The notes: generated by a model not told the origin, from the sequence alone. Shown: positions 35,284-45,241, numbered from the stretch's first letter. The stretch is DNA of 64,000 bases from Methanococcus maripaludis (GCF_013760955.1 NZ_JACDUL010000002.1:44719-108718), one strand, 5' to 3'. Numbers and translations are program-made.

Positions 35284-36366
35284 TTATATGTTAAATGAAA
35301 TGGTCTCATTTCTTGATAATACTTTATTTTCATCTAGATTTATTTCAATATTGGTTACATTGGGTCCAACTGGATTTACACACCAGCAACCTGAATTTGC
35401 ATATACAAAGTTTTGACCAACGTTTAGCTGGTTCATATGGGTATGTCCAAATATAATTTTATCGGCACCATATAAATCAAATATTGATTGCGAATACCAA
35501 AATAATCCGCCAGTTTGAACTACATCAATAGAATTAGCAAAATTATCATAAATAAATTTATCTGATTGCTGATCTTTTGAAAGAGAAGGTAATAAGTTAT
35601 CAATATAGAACCGATTAACAAAATCTCCAAATGATTCTAAAATATCGCCATAACCAAGTTCTGTGTCATCATTCATCTTACATTTCACTTTATTAATGTC
35701 ATCTACATTAAATTGTATTTTAATATCATTTTTAAAACCCTCAATAAGCATTTGAGATATTTCTGAAAGAAAATCATTCGTTATTTTTTCATTTTTAGAT
35801 TTTAAATCATAAATCATCTGTATTACATTGTATTTTGCAACATTAACAAAATGATCTTTTTGCATAGGGATTGTTTTTTTTGTATGATTTAATCTTGTTT
35901 TATAGTATCCGAGAGGATACTGGAGTATGGGATCATCACAAGGTCTTGGTTTTGGCTTAACATTGAACAAGTCAACACAATTCCCATGGTCTATGTATAA
36001 TCTGTTTTGAATAATGTCAAGGCATAAATCTTTAGGATCAACCTGAATAATATCTTCGACACCAAGTTCTGTTAAGTCCAAGTCCATATCATGGTTACCA
36101 TTAATGAACCATGTTGGGGTTTTTTTCGCTCGATTTATTATCTGATTCCATACCATTGAATTTTTGATCATATCCTCATAACTAGGTGGTTTCCTATTAC
36201 AAGTTTGTGTCCAACTGTCCAACAGATCTCCTGCTATAACAATTATAGAGTCATTAAATCGGTTATCATCGTTAAAAAAAGAAATTAAAGGAAATGGATT
36301 CTTTACTGAATTATATCCGCCAAAATGTAAATCACTTACAACAAATACTTTATTGATCATCGTCAT
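35284..36366 (-). CDS. Calcineurin-like metallophosphoesterase
   Basis: The complete two-metal signature is present: VVSDLHFGG (D-x-H), VIAGDLLDSW (GD), FINGNHDMD (GNHD), and FGHTHMNQL (GHTH) near the C-terminus. The start is ambiguous among three close Met codons; 36366 follows GGGGGGT. At 360 residues it carries a middle insertion of about 130 residues rich in helices (KYNVIQMIYDLKSKNEKITNDFLSEI). The substrate may be a phospholipid, nucleotide or phosphoprotein. It stands alone. Confidence 0.85.
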   Translation of the reverse strand: MTMINKVFVVSDLHFGGYNSVKNPFPLISFFNDDNRFNDSIIVIAGDLLDSWTQTCNRKPPSYEDMIKNSMVWNQIINRAKKTPTWFINGNHDMDLDLTELGVEDIIQVDPKDLCLDIIQNRLYIDHGNCVDLFNVKPKPRPCDDPILQYPLGYYKTRLNHTKKTIPMQKDHFVNVAKYNVIQMIYDLKSKNEKITNDFLSEISQMLIEGFKNDIKIQFNVDDINKVKCKMNDDTELGYGDILESFGDFVNRFYIDNLLPSLSKDQQSDKFIYDNFANSIDVVQTGGLFWYSQSIFDLYGADKIIFGHTHMNQLNVGQNFVYANSGCWCVNPVGPNVTNIEINLDENKVLSRNETISFNI

Positions 36367-36558
36367 AATACCCCCCAATATTAGTTATATACTAAAGCTA
36401 TTTTTATTGTTTTATTTTCGAATTAATTATTTGATTATTTAATTAATTCTTCGGAGTAATTATTAATGGGCTTTTCTCGAGTAGTTTTTTATTATAAAAA
36501 AATTTAAAAATTCTTAATTTTATAAAATACGTCTTATTATTCATTTTTTTTTTGAAAT

Positions 36559-37113
36559 TTATTCCCGTTTCTCTAGATAATTATAAAGTGTAAACTTGCT
36601 GATTCCAGTAGCGTTTAAAATCTGTTTTATGGTATATTCTTTTGAATCATACATTTTTAATGCCATTTCGACTTTTTCAGAATCTATTTTAGGACGCCCG
36701 CCAAGTCTACCTCTTGAACGAGCAGCAGTTAATCCAGATTTTACTCTTTCAGAAATTAAATCTCTTTCAAATTCAGCCAATCCTGCAAAAATAGTAAATA
36801 ATAATTTACCATGTGCTGATGTTGTGTCAAGCCAAGATTCCTTTAGACTTTTTATTTCAACGCCCAAAGATTTACAGCTTTCAACAATTTCAACTAGATC
36901 TTTTGTACTTCTTGAAATTCTTGTAAGTTCAGTTACCAGAATAATATCTCCTGAACGTAAAACTCCAAACATTTTATCAAATTCCGGACGGTTTCTTTTG
37001 GTTCCAGAGATCTTCTCTAAAAATATTTTTTCACAACCTGCTTTTTTAAGTTCATCGAGTTGTCTTTCTAAATTCTGGTCTTTTGTTGATACTCTTGCAT
37101 AGCCAATTATCAT
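36559..37113 (-). CDS. Serine recombinase (resolvase/invertase family)
   Basis: The true N-terminus is MIIGYARVSTKDQ at 37113, where Ser in ARVST is the nucleophile. The catalytic domain continues with LERQLDELKKAGCEKIF, TELTRISRSTKDLVEI and the AGLAEFERDLISERV helix (Glu-Arg). The C-terminal HTH_7 domain is KMYDSKEYTIKQILNATGISKFTLYNYL. At 184 residues it is a typical small resolvase/invertase. No flanking inverted repeats resembling res or hix sites were found. It separates the restriction/toxin segment from the glycan locus and could mark an element end. Confidence 0.9.
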   Translation of the reverse strand: MIIGYARVSTKDQNLERQLDELKKAGCEKIFLEKISGTKRNRPEFDKMFGVLRSGDIILVTELTRISRSTKDLVEIVESCKSLGVEIKSLKESWLDTTSAHGKLLFTIFAGLAEFERDLISERVKSGLTAARSRGRLGGRPKIDSEKVEMALKMYDSKEYTIKQILNATGISKFTLYNYLEKRE

Positions 37114-37250
37114 AATATCACGTTTTGAAGTTTGAAAAGTCAAAGAAAAGTAAAATATTCATACTTTGATTTTATTACTGGGTTTTATAACCGAAAAATC
37201 GAAAAAAATTTAAGAATTTTAACAATTTAAAAAAAGTTAGAAAAACACAT

Positions 37251-37410
37251 GTTTTTCAAACTTAGAAAATATGTCTCTATTTTTTTATTCCATACATAAA
37301 ATGAGTAATACTTCCTAAAAATATGATACTAAAATAAGATATTACTCGATATAGCACGATAACAACAGAACTTTCTGTTATTCCCGTATTTTTAAGATTT
37401 AAAATAAATA
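37251..37410. repeat. Duplicated 160-bp segment, copy 1 (3' end of flippase gene)
   Basis: Shares a 79-bp identical core (37332-37410) and diverged flanks with 40830-40989, same orientation. It covers the 3' end of the intact flippase gene and the bases just beyond it. Confidence 0.85.
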
Positions 37411-38227
37411 CTAAAGCATATTCTACAACTCCAAGGCCTGAAGGCGTAAATGGAATCGCCGTTAAGAGGGAACTTGATAAATCAGTAAATATCGAAAATA
37501 AAACATCAAAGTTCAATCCTATCGATAAAAATATGAAATATATCGTAAAGCCTTCAGTTATCCAGGAGATTAAAGAAAGTAAAAACAATTTTGGAATTGA
37601 TCTTACTTTTAAAGTTCTAATTCCTTTTTCAAAATTAGTAAAAACATTTTTAATTAGTTTATTATTTATTTTATCCATGATTTTAGCATTTAATTTTAAA
37701 AAAATCAATGTAAATACAATTAATAATATAATTAACGCTATTCCATACTTCAAAGCTATGAATACTTCCACAGGTATATCGGAATTAAATGAAATAATAC
37801 CAAAAATCAAAAGAAGTGGAATCATCGTCATTAAATCAAAAATACGTTCAACAAATACTGTTGCAAAACTCAAGGATATTGGAGCATTGTTTTTTTGTTT
37901 TAAAAGATAACTTCTGTAAATATCGCCTATCTTTGCAGGAATTATTGAATTTGCAAACATCGAGAGATAGAATATCAATATAGAATCTTTTAATTTAACT
38001 TCAAGTTCTGCATCGTTTAATAAAAGTTTCCAACGAATACTTTTTAAAAAAATAGATGCATAAAAACATCCAAATGCCACAAAAAACCAGAAAAAATTGG
38101 TATTTTTAATAGAACTCATCATTAAATAAAAATCAAGCTTTGAAAATATCCAATAAATTATCAAAAACGATATCAAAAATGATAAAAGCGTTTTTTTAGT
38201 TAACAACTGTTTTTTTAATGTGTCCAA
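37277..38227 (-). CDS. Flippase-like membrane protein (UPF0104/LPG_synthase_TM family)
   Basis: 316 residues with about eight hydrophobic segments. It shows the family marks ASIFLKSIRWKLLLN, SIIPAKIGDIYRSYLL and GLGVVEYALVFIL. These integral membrane proteins accompany glycosyltransferases and are thought to move lipid-linked sugars. It is the last gene of the leftward glycan operon. Its 3' end is duplicated as a remnant at 40841-41038. Confidence 0.85.
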   Translation of the reverse strand: MDTLKKQLLTKKTLLSFLISFLIIYWIFSKLDFYLMMSSIKNTNFFWFFVAFGCFYASIFLKSIRWKLLLNDAELEVKLKDSILIFYLSMFANSIIPAKIGDIYRSYLLKQKNNAPISLSFATVFVERIFDLMTMIPLLLIFGIISFNSDIPVEVFIALKYGIALIILLIVFTLIFLKLNAKIMDKINNKLIKNVFTNFEKGIRTLKVRSIPKLFLLSLISWITEGFTIYFIFLSIGLNFDVLFSIFTDLSSSLLTAIPFTPSGLGVVEYALVFILNLKNTGITESSVVIVLYRVISYFSIIFLGSITHFMYGIKK

Positions 38228-38250
38228 CTTCCCACACTACATTTTATTGA

Positions 38251-38946
38251 TTATTTTAACTTTTTCTTGAAATTCAATAGATTTATAAAATTATCATATC
38301 CGTCTTTTAATGGGTTTAACTTTTTTTCACCAAGTCTTTTCCGATATTTTATTGGAATTTCGACGAATTTGTTATTATTATGATTTGAATAAATCTTTAT
38401 TTCTTGTGAAAATGGCATGCCTGCCCCCATTATACCAAAATCCATATTTTCAAGGATTTCTTTTTTAAATATCCACATTCCTGATTGTGAATCTTTAATA
38501 TTTACTCCATAAATGCCATTTGCCATCAGGGTTAACATTTTATTTCCAAAATAATTTAAAACTGGCATTGAATTTTTTTCTAAATTAGCAAACCGGTTTG
38601 TATTGATAAAATCAAAATCATTTTCAGCCATTAATCTTAAAAATCTTGGAATGTCTTCAAACGGGTATGATGCATCAGCATCTCCCGTAATTAATATATC
38701 CCCTGTTGCAAAGCCCATTCCTTTTTTGTATGCATTTCCATAACCCTGATTTAACTCATCAAGTACCAATGCACCATGTTTTTCTGCAACTTGTTTAGTA
38801 TTGTCTTTAGAATTATTATTTACAACTATAAGCTCAAATTCATATTCTTCAATGTTTTTAATTACTGAATTTATTAAATCTAACGTATTTCCAATTGCAA
38901 TTTCTTCATTATATGCAGGAATTACTATTGAAACTTTTTCACCCAT
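38251..38946 (-). CDS. GT2 glycosyltransferase (dolichol-phosphate mannosyl/glucosyltransferase-like)
   Basis: The true start is ATG 38946 (MGEKVSIVIPAYNEE); upstream codons belong to the preceding gene, whose stop overlaps as TAATG. Motifs: VIPAYNEE, LIVVNNNSKDNT, ITGDADASYP (D-x-D) and KDSQSGMWIFKK, all DPM1/AglJ-type. About 231 residues, cytoplasmic face, without a TM tail. It probably loads a dolichol-phosphate carrier used by the adjacent GT-C enzyme. Confidence 0.9.
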   Translation of the reverse strand: MGEKVSIVIPAYNEEIAIGNTLDLINSVIKNIEEYEFELIVVNNNSKDNTKQVAEKHGALVLDELNQGYGNAYKKGMGFATGDILITGDADASYPFEDIPRFLRLMAENDFDFINTNRFANLEKNSMPVLNYFGNKMLTLMANGIYGVNIKDSQSGMWIFKKEILENMDFGIMGAGMPFSQEIKIYSNHNNNKFVEIPIKYRKRLGEKKLNPLKDGYDNFINLLNFKKKLK

Positions 38947-40739
38947 TATTCCACCCGTATTTTGTAAAGCACTGCTATTTTCTGACCGTCGACACTGTAA
39001 TTCCAAACTTCTTCCAAATAAGGATCCAAATCTTCTTTCCACGGTTTAACAGGATTTCGATAATTTTCGGGAGATATCATTAATAAATCAAATTTTGAAA
39101 CATCGTGTAGCGAAGGATCTACCCACCAGTCCACCCGATAATATTTTACTTCATTTTCATCCAGTTTTCGCTCGTACAATGGATTATAAAATGCAATTAA
39201 TGGATCACAATGACTTAATGAATTATTTTCACTAACTCGGTAATCTAGCCCATTCCAGTTAGTATCCCAGTATAAATATTTTATATCGTATTTTTTGATC
39301 AGTTCCAATTTTTTTGAAGTATTATTCCCATAAAGTATAATCGATGCATCGATATCTCGTTCTGAAAAATCCAAATAGGGGTTATTTTGCTGTGCCCATC
39401 TGTTAACTACCAATTTTCTACCACTAATACTATTTACGGCAAAACTAAGTTCTTTTGTAGATAATATCGTGTCACTTACCTCAGTATTTTCTGAGATATA
39501 TTTTTGAAGTGAGGGGTACGGTTCAGGCATTGGATTATATCCCCTTTTCATCCATGAGTTGTTTTCAACATTTGAAATAAATCCATTTGATGATAAAATT
39601 AAAAGTAATATAAAAATCGCTGAAAAACACAATTTCATTTTTGAATGGTCTTTTTTAAACATTTTAGTGTTATTTAATAAATTTAATCCATATAAGCTTA
39701 TTAAAATTCCCATACACCATATATAATAGTTTGCCATATAATTGGGAACAAAATGCATGTTTAATAATGGGATAGTAATAAAATATGAAAAAGTTGCAAA
39801 GATACACCCTATTCCAAATATTCTTAAAAATTCGTTATGGGCATTTTTCCTAGCTTTATATATATGAATTAAACCAAGTAAAAATAATAAAGAAACCAGG
39901 GCAGAATATAATGAATTAACGTTGATTAAATTTTTCAAAGTTTCAAATACAAAGTTAATTTGAACATTTAAATTATTCCAGTCTCGGTTAACATTCCAAA
40001 TTAATAGATCATTTACTTGACGCAATTTATAAACAAATATTGGTTTGTACCAATAGAGTAGGGACAAAGGAAATCCAAAAATGCCAAATATCCCCAAATT
40101 TTTCCAGTTTTCTTTTAAATATGATTTAATTCCATTTATTTTATTAAATTTGTATTTATCACATATTTCATAGGTCATAAATGTGGCAATAATTAATGTA
40201 GCCCCAACAAATGCCACAGTATGGGATATTGCAAGCAATCCATAAATAATCCCTAAGAACGCATAATTAACCGATTTTTTGTGTGTGAATGTTAAATAAA
40301 GCGCTAAAATAAACAATGGTATCATAATTTGTTCAGTAAACTCAGTATATTTTAATATTGGATAAATTGAGATTCCATTTGCCAAAATAACGCCAATTAC
40401 TGAAAGCCATTCATTTTTAAAGATTTGTTTAAACGTTTGAAACCAAAGTATGCTTCCAAATGCAAATATTGCTAAAGAAAAATAAATCATTCCATTAAAT
40501 GTATCCAAACTAAATAATTTACAAAATCCTGCACATAATATTCCGTAAAGTGGTAAATATCCGGGAATTCCTCCGTCCATGGAGGAACTTTCAAATGGAT
40601 CTCCACCAGATAATATATGATTTACGGAACCCATTTGATAATAATAATCTCCGCCGTAAATGGGGGATGGAGGTGACTGAAATCCTGAAATTTCAGAGTA
40701 TTGTAAAAATAATCCTAAAATAATGTATAAAATTAACAT
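38946..40739 (-). CDS. GT-C family membrane glycosyltransferase-like protein, copy B
   Basis: 597 residues: about eleven TM helices in the first 400, then a 190-residue extracytoplasmic domain ending DPYLEEVWNYSVDGQKIAVLYK. The first outer loop has GGDYYYQMGSVNHILSGGDPF, resembling the D-x-YY region of STT3/AglB and GT-C enzymes. It is paralogous to 42455-44236 along its whole length. ATG 40739 is the first standard start, but a strong GGGGGGATT stands about 30 bases upstream with only ATT codons after it, and the in-frame sequence there is conserved in the paralog. It probably transfers sugar from a dolichol-phosphate donor. Confidence 0.75.
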   Translation of the reverse strand: MLILYIILGLFLQYSEISGFQSPPSPIYGGDYYYQMGSVNHILSGGDPFESSSMDGGIPGYLPLYGILCAGFCKLFSLDTFNGMIYFSLAIFAFGSILWFQTFKQIFKNEWLSVIGVILANGISIYPILKYTEFTEQIMIPLFILALYLTFTHKKSVNYAFLGIIYGLLAISHTVAFVGATLIIATFMTYEICDKYKFNKINGIKSYLKENWKNLGIFGIFGFPLSLLYWYKPIFVYKLRQVNDLLIWNVNRDWNNLNVQINFVFETLKNLINVNSLYSALVSLLFLLGLIHIYKARKNAHNEFLRIFGIGCIFATFSYFITIPLLNMHFVPNYMANYYIWCMGILISLYGLNLLNNTKMFKKDHSKMKLCFSAIFILLLILSSNGFISNVENNSWMKRGYNPMPEPYPSLQKYISENTEVSDTILSTKELSFAVNSISGRKLVVNRWAQQNNPYLDFSERDIDASIILYGNNTSKKLELIKKYDIKYLYWDTNWNGLDYRVSENNSLSHCDPLIAFYNPLYERKLDENEVKYYRVDWWVDPSLHDVSKFDLLMISPENYRNPVKPWKEDLDPYLEEVWNYSVDGQKIAVLYKIRVE

Positions 40740-40829
40740 TATGTATGGTAATTTTAATTTTGAAATAATTAATCCCCCCTATTTATTTCATTTAGTTATA
40801 CCATTAAGGTTTTTTTAATATAATCTTTT

Positions 40830-40989
40830 GTTTTTCAAACTTAGAAATATATCCCTATTTTGTATATTCCATACATAATATATGCAATACTTCCTAAAAT
40901 TACGATATTGAAATAAGATATTACTCGATATAGCACGATAACAACAGAACTTTCTGTTATTCCCGTATTTTTAAGATTTAAAATAAATA
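40830..40989. repeat. Duplicated 160-bp segment, copy 2
   Basis: Copy of 37251-37410 lying between the FAD protein gene and GT-C copy B. The identical core is 40911-40989. Confidence 0.85.
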
Positions 40990-41038
40990 ATAAAACATAT
41001 AGACTTTTTTTAAAGAATCCATTTCTACCATTTATCAC
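40841..41038 (-). pseudogene. 3' remnant of a second flippase gene
   Basis: The frame encodes VLLFILNLKNTGITESSVVIVLYRVISYFNIVILGSIAYIMYGI, nearly the same as the last 45 residues of the intact flippase. It is joined to an unrelated short N-terminus overlapping the end of the FAD gene. It has no other part of the flippase, so it is a recombination scar. Confidence 0.8.
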
Positions 41039-42443
41039 TTTTTATTTCTTCATGGTATTCTTGATCTTGATTTACGCCCCAAATATCATACTTTTTGCCG
41101 TATGCAATGTTTCTTGCAGCCAAAAATCCCGTATATATCGAATGATCCATGTTGTTGTATTTGAACATCCCTGCTCTTCCAATCAACTGAAGATTTTCAA
41201 AAGCATTTAAATAGTCTATTACGATATTTAAATTGTTTTTATACCCTTCATCGTAAACAGGGTATGCTTTAGGGACTCTTACGACTTTTGCATCCGTTAT
41301 TTTAAAGTTATCCGGTATTAAATCTATTTTTTTTATTTCTTCTTCAGCTTTTTTTATTATTTCATTATCTGGCAGGACCCACAATTCGTCGTTTTCACTA
41401 CAGAAGAATTCTGCACCAATTGATGAACAATTTGAATTCTTTACAAGATGTGGGGACCAATTATTAAATATTTGAACTCTTCCAAGCTTTACTTCAGGTT
41501 CATGGATGTATATCCACGTATCTTTTAAATCAACTAGATTATCAAACACTAGATTAACGATTATAAAACTTCGGAATTTTAAGTTAGTAATTGCATCTAA
41601 AACTTCGTTGGGAGGATTTAAAAGTCTTACCATATCATCTATAGGTATACTGGATATTAATTCATCAATTTCAAATTCATTATCATTATTATCTACAATA
41701 CTTACAATTTTATTTTCTTTAGTCGTTATAGCCGAGATATATGAATTGTAGGCTATTTTTACATCTTTTTCAGTCAGTGTTTTTGCAAGTTCTGAATACA
41801 TCTGGCCTGGACCGTATTTAGGATATAAAAATTCATCGATAAGTGTTTTTATTACCTCGTTTTTGTCCCCCAATAGTTCTCTCTTGATAATTGCACCAAT
41901 TGATAAGCCTTTAATTCTTTGAGATGCCCATTCTGCCTGTATCTTATCACAAGGGGTCGCCCAAACTTTTTCAGTATATGTTTTAAAAAAGATACTATAG
42001 AGCCGATATCCGAATCTATTCGATACCCAATCTTCAAAGCTTATTTCCTTTCTTTTTAACATTTGGGATTTCATAAATGACATAAATATTAAAAAATCTT
42101 CTTTTAATCCGAGCTTACTAACTGCATCAAACACTTTAACCGGATAATTAAAAAATTTTTTATTATAATAGATTCTTGACAGTCGAGGTCTTAAAATAAA
42201 TTCATCCTTTAAAATATCATTCCACATGTTAGAAACATCTTCTATCTTTGTAAAAAACCGATGTCCCCCTAAATCAAAGTAATAGCCATTATTTAGTGCT
42301 GTTTTGCTTATGCCTCCAACTTCAGACGATTTTTCAAATATTACAACATTGTACTCATTTTCGAAGTTATCTGAAATTTTAGCTAATTCGTAAGCAGAAC
42401 TAAGTCCTGCGGGTCCCGCTCCCAATATTGCTATATTTTTCAA
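41025..42443 (-). CDS. FAD-dependent oxidoreductase, UDP-galactopyranose-mutase-like
   Basis: 472 residues. The N-terminal Rossmann motif is GAGPAGLSSAYEL, followed by VIFEKSSEVGGISKT and YFDLGGHRFFT. The C-terminal FAD-contact motif is LIGRAGMFKYNNMDHSIYTGFLAARN. The amine-oxidase-like fold with EKVWATPCDKIQAEWASQRIKG is typical of Glf-related proteins in archaeal and bacterial glycan clusters. It probably interconverts a nucleotide-sugar ring form or oxidises a sugar. It starts 11 bp after the GT-C copy A stop. Confidence 0.85.
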   Translation of the reverse strand: MKNIAILGAGPAGLSSAYELAKISDNFENEYNVVIFEKSSEVGGISKTALNNGYYFDLGGHRFFTKIEDVSNMWNDILKDEFILRPRLSRIYYNKKFFNYPVKVFDAVSKLGLKEDFLIFMSFMKSQMLKRKEISFEDWVSNRFGYRLYSIFFKTYTEKVWATPCDKIQAEWASQRIKGLSIGAIIKRELLGDKNEVIKTLIDEFLYPKYGPGQMYSELAKTLTEKDVKIAYNSYISAITTKENKIVSIVDNNDNEFEIDELISSIPIDDMVRLLNPPNEVLDAITNLKFRSFIIVNLVFDNLVDLKDTWIYIHEPEVKLGRVQIFNNWSPHLVKNSNCSSIGAEFFCSENDELWVLPDNEIIKKAEEEIKKIDLIPDNFKITDAKVVRVPKAYPVYDEGYKNNLNIVIDYLNAFENLQLIGRAGMFKYNNMDHSIYTGFLAARNIAYGKKYDIWGVNQDQEYHEEIKSDKW

Positions 42444-42454
42444 AGTTTCACCGA

Positions 42455-44236
42455 TTACTCAATATTTAGTTTATATAATATCGCAACTTTTTGTCCATCC
42501 GAACTATAATTCCAAACTTCTTCTAAATACGGATCCAAATCTGTTGTCCACGGTTTAATTGAATTTCGATAATTTTCGGGAGATATCATCAATAAGTCTA
42601 AAGTCTGAGCGTTTCTTTGATATATATCCACCCACCAGGTTTTTTCAGTATATTTTATGCCGTATTCTTCAAGCTGTTTTTTGTATTTTTCCTTGTAAAA
42701 TGCGATTAATGGATCTTTTGGTGTTTCTGACCCGTTTACGAACTGATATTCCGTGCTATTCCAACGATAATCCCAATAAATATATTTTACATTATATTTT
42801 TCAATTAATTCCAATTTTTTTTCAGTATTATTTCCATAAAGAATAATTGCAGCATCGATATCCCGTTCTGATAAATCTAAGTATGGATCGTTCTGTTGTG
42901 CCCAATGATTTACAAGCAACTTTCTACCACTAGTTCCAATTATAAAATAACTTAATCCTTTTGTAGACAAAATTGTATCTTCTGAAGATGTATTTTCTAA
43001 AAGATAATTATATAATGATATTTGGGAATTTGGGAATGGATTTTTCCCTGCAACTGACCAATCATCCATATTTGATACAAAAATATTGGATGTAAGGACC
43101 ATAAGTAAAATAAATAGTGACGTAAACCCTAAGTTCATTCTTAAATGGTGATTCTTAATTATTTTGGTATTTTTTAAACTATTTAACCCATAAATGCATA
43201 TCATGGAACATAATGTAACCAGATAGAATTTCGACATATAATTTGGAAAAAAATGCATGTTTAATAATGGAATAGTAATAAAATATGAAAAAGTTGCAAA
43301 AATACAGCCTATTCCAAAAATTTTTAAAAATTTGCATTGACTATTCGTTCTGGTTTTATACATCTGAACTAAACCATTAATAAGGAATACTGAAACCAGA
43401 GCAGAATATAACGAATCAACATTAATCAAACTCCTTAATACATCAAATATAAACTCAATTTGGACATCGGAGTTATACCAGTTTAGGCTAACACCCCAAA
43501 TCATAAAATTATTTACTTGATGTAATTTATAAACAAATAATGGTCTGTACCAGTAGAGTATGGATATGGGTAGCCCAAATATAAAAAATACTCCAAAATT
43601 TTTCAAATTTTCCTTAAAATATTCTCTAAGACCATTTATTTTATCCGAACTATATTTTTTACATATTTCATAGATTAAAAATGTTGCAATAATTAATGTG
43701 GCACCAACAAACGCTATATTGTGGGATATTGCAAGTAATCCATAGATTAATCCTAAAAATGCATAATTGAATGATTTTTTGGATGTGAATACTAAATAAA
43801 TGGCCAGTATGAATAACGGAATCATAATTTGAATGGTAAACTCAGTATATTTTAGTATTGGATACATTGAGATTCCATTTGTTAAAACAACGCCTATTAC
43901 TGAAGTCCATTCGTCTTTAAAGATCCTTTTAAATGTGTAATACCATATAAAGCTTCCAAATGCAAATATTGTCAAAGAAAAATAAATCATTCCATTAAAT
44001 GCATCTAAACTACATAATTTACAAAACCCTGCACATAGTATCCCGTAAAGTGCTAAATATCCCGGAAGTCCCCCTACCATTGAAGAACTTTCAAATGGAT
44101 TTCCACCCGATAATATATGGTTTACCGAACCCATTTGATAGTACTGATCTCCATTTAATGGCCCAAAAAAAGACTGGATCTCAGAAACTTCGATATATTG
44201 TAAAAATAATCCCAAACAGATGTAAAGAATTAGCAT
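42455..44236 (-). CDS. GT-C family membrane glycosyltransferase-like protein, copy A
   Basis: The paralog of 38946-40739, with matching TM layout and outer loop (GDQYYQMGSVNHILSGGNPF) and the same C-terminal half (SGRKLLVNHWAQQNDPYLDLSERDID and DPYLEEVWNYSSDGQKVAILYK). ATG 44236 aligns with the paralog start. The frame runs open to 44410, and conserved residues ISKLKLPYLM lie between. A GGGGATTAATT site with only ATT codons after it mirrors copy B. It heads the leftward operon with the FAD protein. The two copies differ mainly in the TM and acceptor regions, consistent with distinct sugar specificity. Confidence 0.75.
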   Translation of the reverse strand: MLILYICLGLFLQYIEVSEIQSFFGPLNGDQYYQMGSVNHILSGGNPFESSSMVGGLPGYLALYGILCAGFCKLCSLDAFNGMIYFSLTIFAFGSFIWYYTFKRIFKDEWTSVIGVVLTNGISMYPILKYTEFTIQIMIPLFILAIYLVFTSKKSFNYAFLGLIYGLLAISHNIAFVGATLIIATFLIYEICKKYSSDKINGLREYFKENLKNFGVFFIFGLPISILYWYRPLFVYKLHQVNNFMIWGVSLNWYNSDVQIEFIFDVLRSLINVDSLYSALVSVFLINGLVQMYKTRTNSQCKFLKIFGIGCIFATFSYFITIPLLNMHFFPNYMSKFYLVTLCSMICIYGLNSLKNTKIIKNHHLRMNLGFTSLFILLMVLTSNIFVSNMDDWSVAGKNPFPNSQISLYNYLLENTSSEDTILSTKGLSYFIIGTSGRKLLVNHWAQQNDPYLDLSERDIDAAIILYGNNTEKKLELIEKYNVKYIYWDYRWNSTEYQFVNGSETPKDPLIAFYKEKYKKQLEEYGIKYTEKTWWVDIYQRNAQTLDLLMISPENYRNSIKPWTTDLDPYLEEVWNYSSDGQKVAILYKLNIE

Positions 44237-44490
44237 TAAGTATGGTAATTTTAATTTTGAAATAATTAATCCCCTCGTATTTATTTCATTTAGTGAACAA
44301 TTTAAGGTTTTTTTATAATATAATCGTTTGTTTTTATTACGCACAAAATTTATCCAAATATATTTAACATTTTGTCCTCTGTTAATCCATATATTAATAT
44401 ATCTATCCAATTCATTTAGAAAATTAGATCAATATATAATATATATCAAAATCTTGATTAATTCAAAAAATCAGGCAATGGAGAAATAGA

Positions 44491-44889
44491 ATGTTTAATC
44501 CTAAAATTCTAATAATTTCAACGATATTTTTAATAGTTTTTTCAGGTTGTACTGAAGATAATACTGGGGCCAACAATCAGGTTTTAACTGTTGGGGTTTG
44601 TACTGATCTAGCACCAACTTCATATATTGAAGATGGGGAATTTAAAGGCTTTGAAGTAGAGTTAATATATGAAATTTCAAAAAGACTCGATTTACAACCT
44701 GAATTTATAGTATATTCATTTTCAGGATTACTCGACGCAGTTTCCGAGGGCGAAGTTGATTGCGGAATAGGATATATTGGAAAAACACCGGAAAGACAGT
44801 TAAAAATGGATTTTTCAAGGCCCTATGGATATACTTATTCTACAATACTAGTCAGATCGGATAGTACGTGTTGGAATAAAATGCCTTGA
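44491..44889 (+). pseudogene. Family 3 solute-binding lipoprotein, N-terminal part (frameshifted)
   Basis: Lipoprotein signal MFNPKILIISTIFLIVFSGC, then LTVGVCTDLAPTSYIEDGEFKGFEVELIYEISKRL and AVSEGEVDCGIGYIGKTPERQLKMDFSRPYGYT. These are the SBP_bac_3 motifs of amino-acid ABC transporters. The frame stops at 44889, but the next frame carries on without interruption from about 44868 (VGIKCLENKSVGVLKDS) to 45241. A single-base change near 44868 splits the gene. No permease or ATPase gene adjoins it. Confidence 0.8.
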
Positions 44890-45241
44890 AAATAAATCAG
44901 TTGGTGTTTTGAAAGATTCAATAGAAGAATACTGGTTAGAATCGCTTTTAAAATCTATGGATTTTAAAATTATAATCTACGAAAACCAAAATGATATCAA
45001 TAACGATTTGTTATCTGGTAAAATCGATTCGGAAGTGACTGATCATATTACTTCTCTTTATCTAATTCAGGACTATGATACTGAACTAAAAATTGTAGGG
45101 GATAAATTTGACATTATCTACGTTGCAATTGCAATTGATAATGCTAATCCAGAATTGAAAAGATCTATTGACGATGCACTTCTAGAAATGGAAAATGACG
45201 GTTCTTTAGTTCAATTGAAAGAAAAATGGGGTATTAATTAA
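44868..45241 (+). pseudogene. Family 3 solute-binding protein, C-terminal part
   Basis: The continuation of the gene above in another frame: NKSVGVLKDSIEEYWLES, SGKIDSEVTDHITSLYLI, YVAIAIDNANPELKRSIDDALLEMENDGSLVQLKEKWGI. The ending is that of a complete SBP_bac_3 domain, and an internal ATG at 44909 is the first start in this frame. Its stop overlaps by 4 bases the last gene of the opposite-strand virus-like block. Confidence 0.75.

Noticed and set aside
36366..37276. Invertible segment controlled by the serine recombinase
   Set aside because: I looked for inverted 20-30 bp sites on both sides of the recombinase and found none within the flanking few hundred bases.
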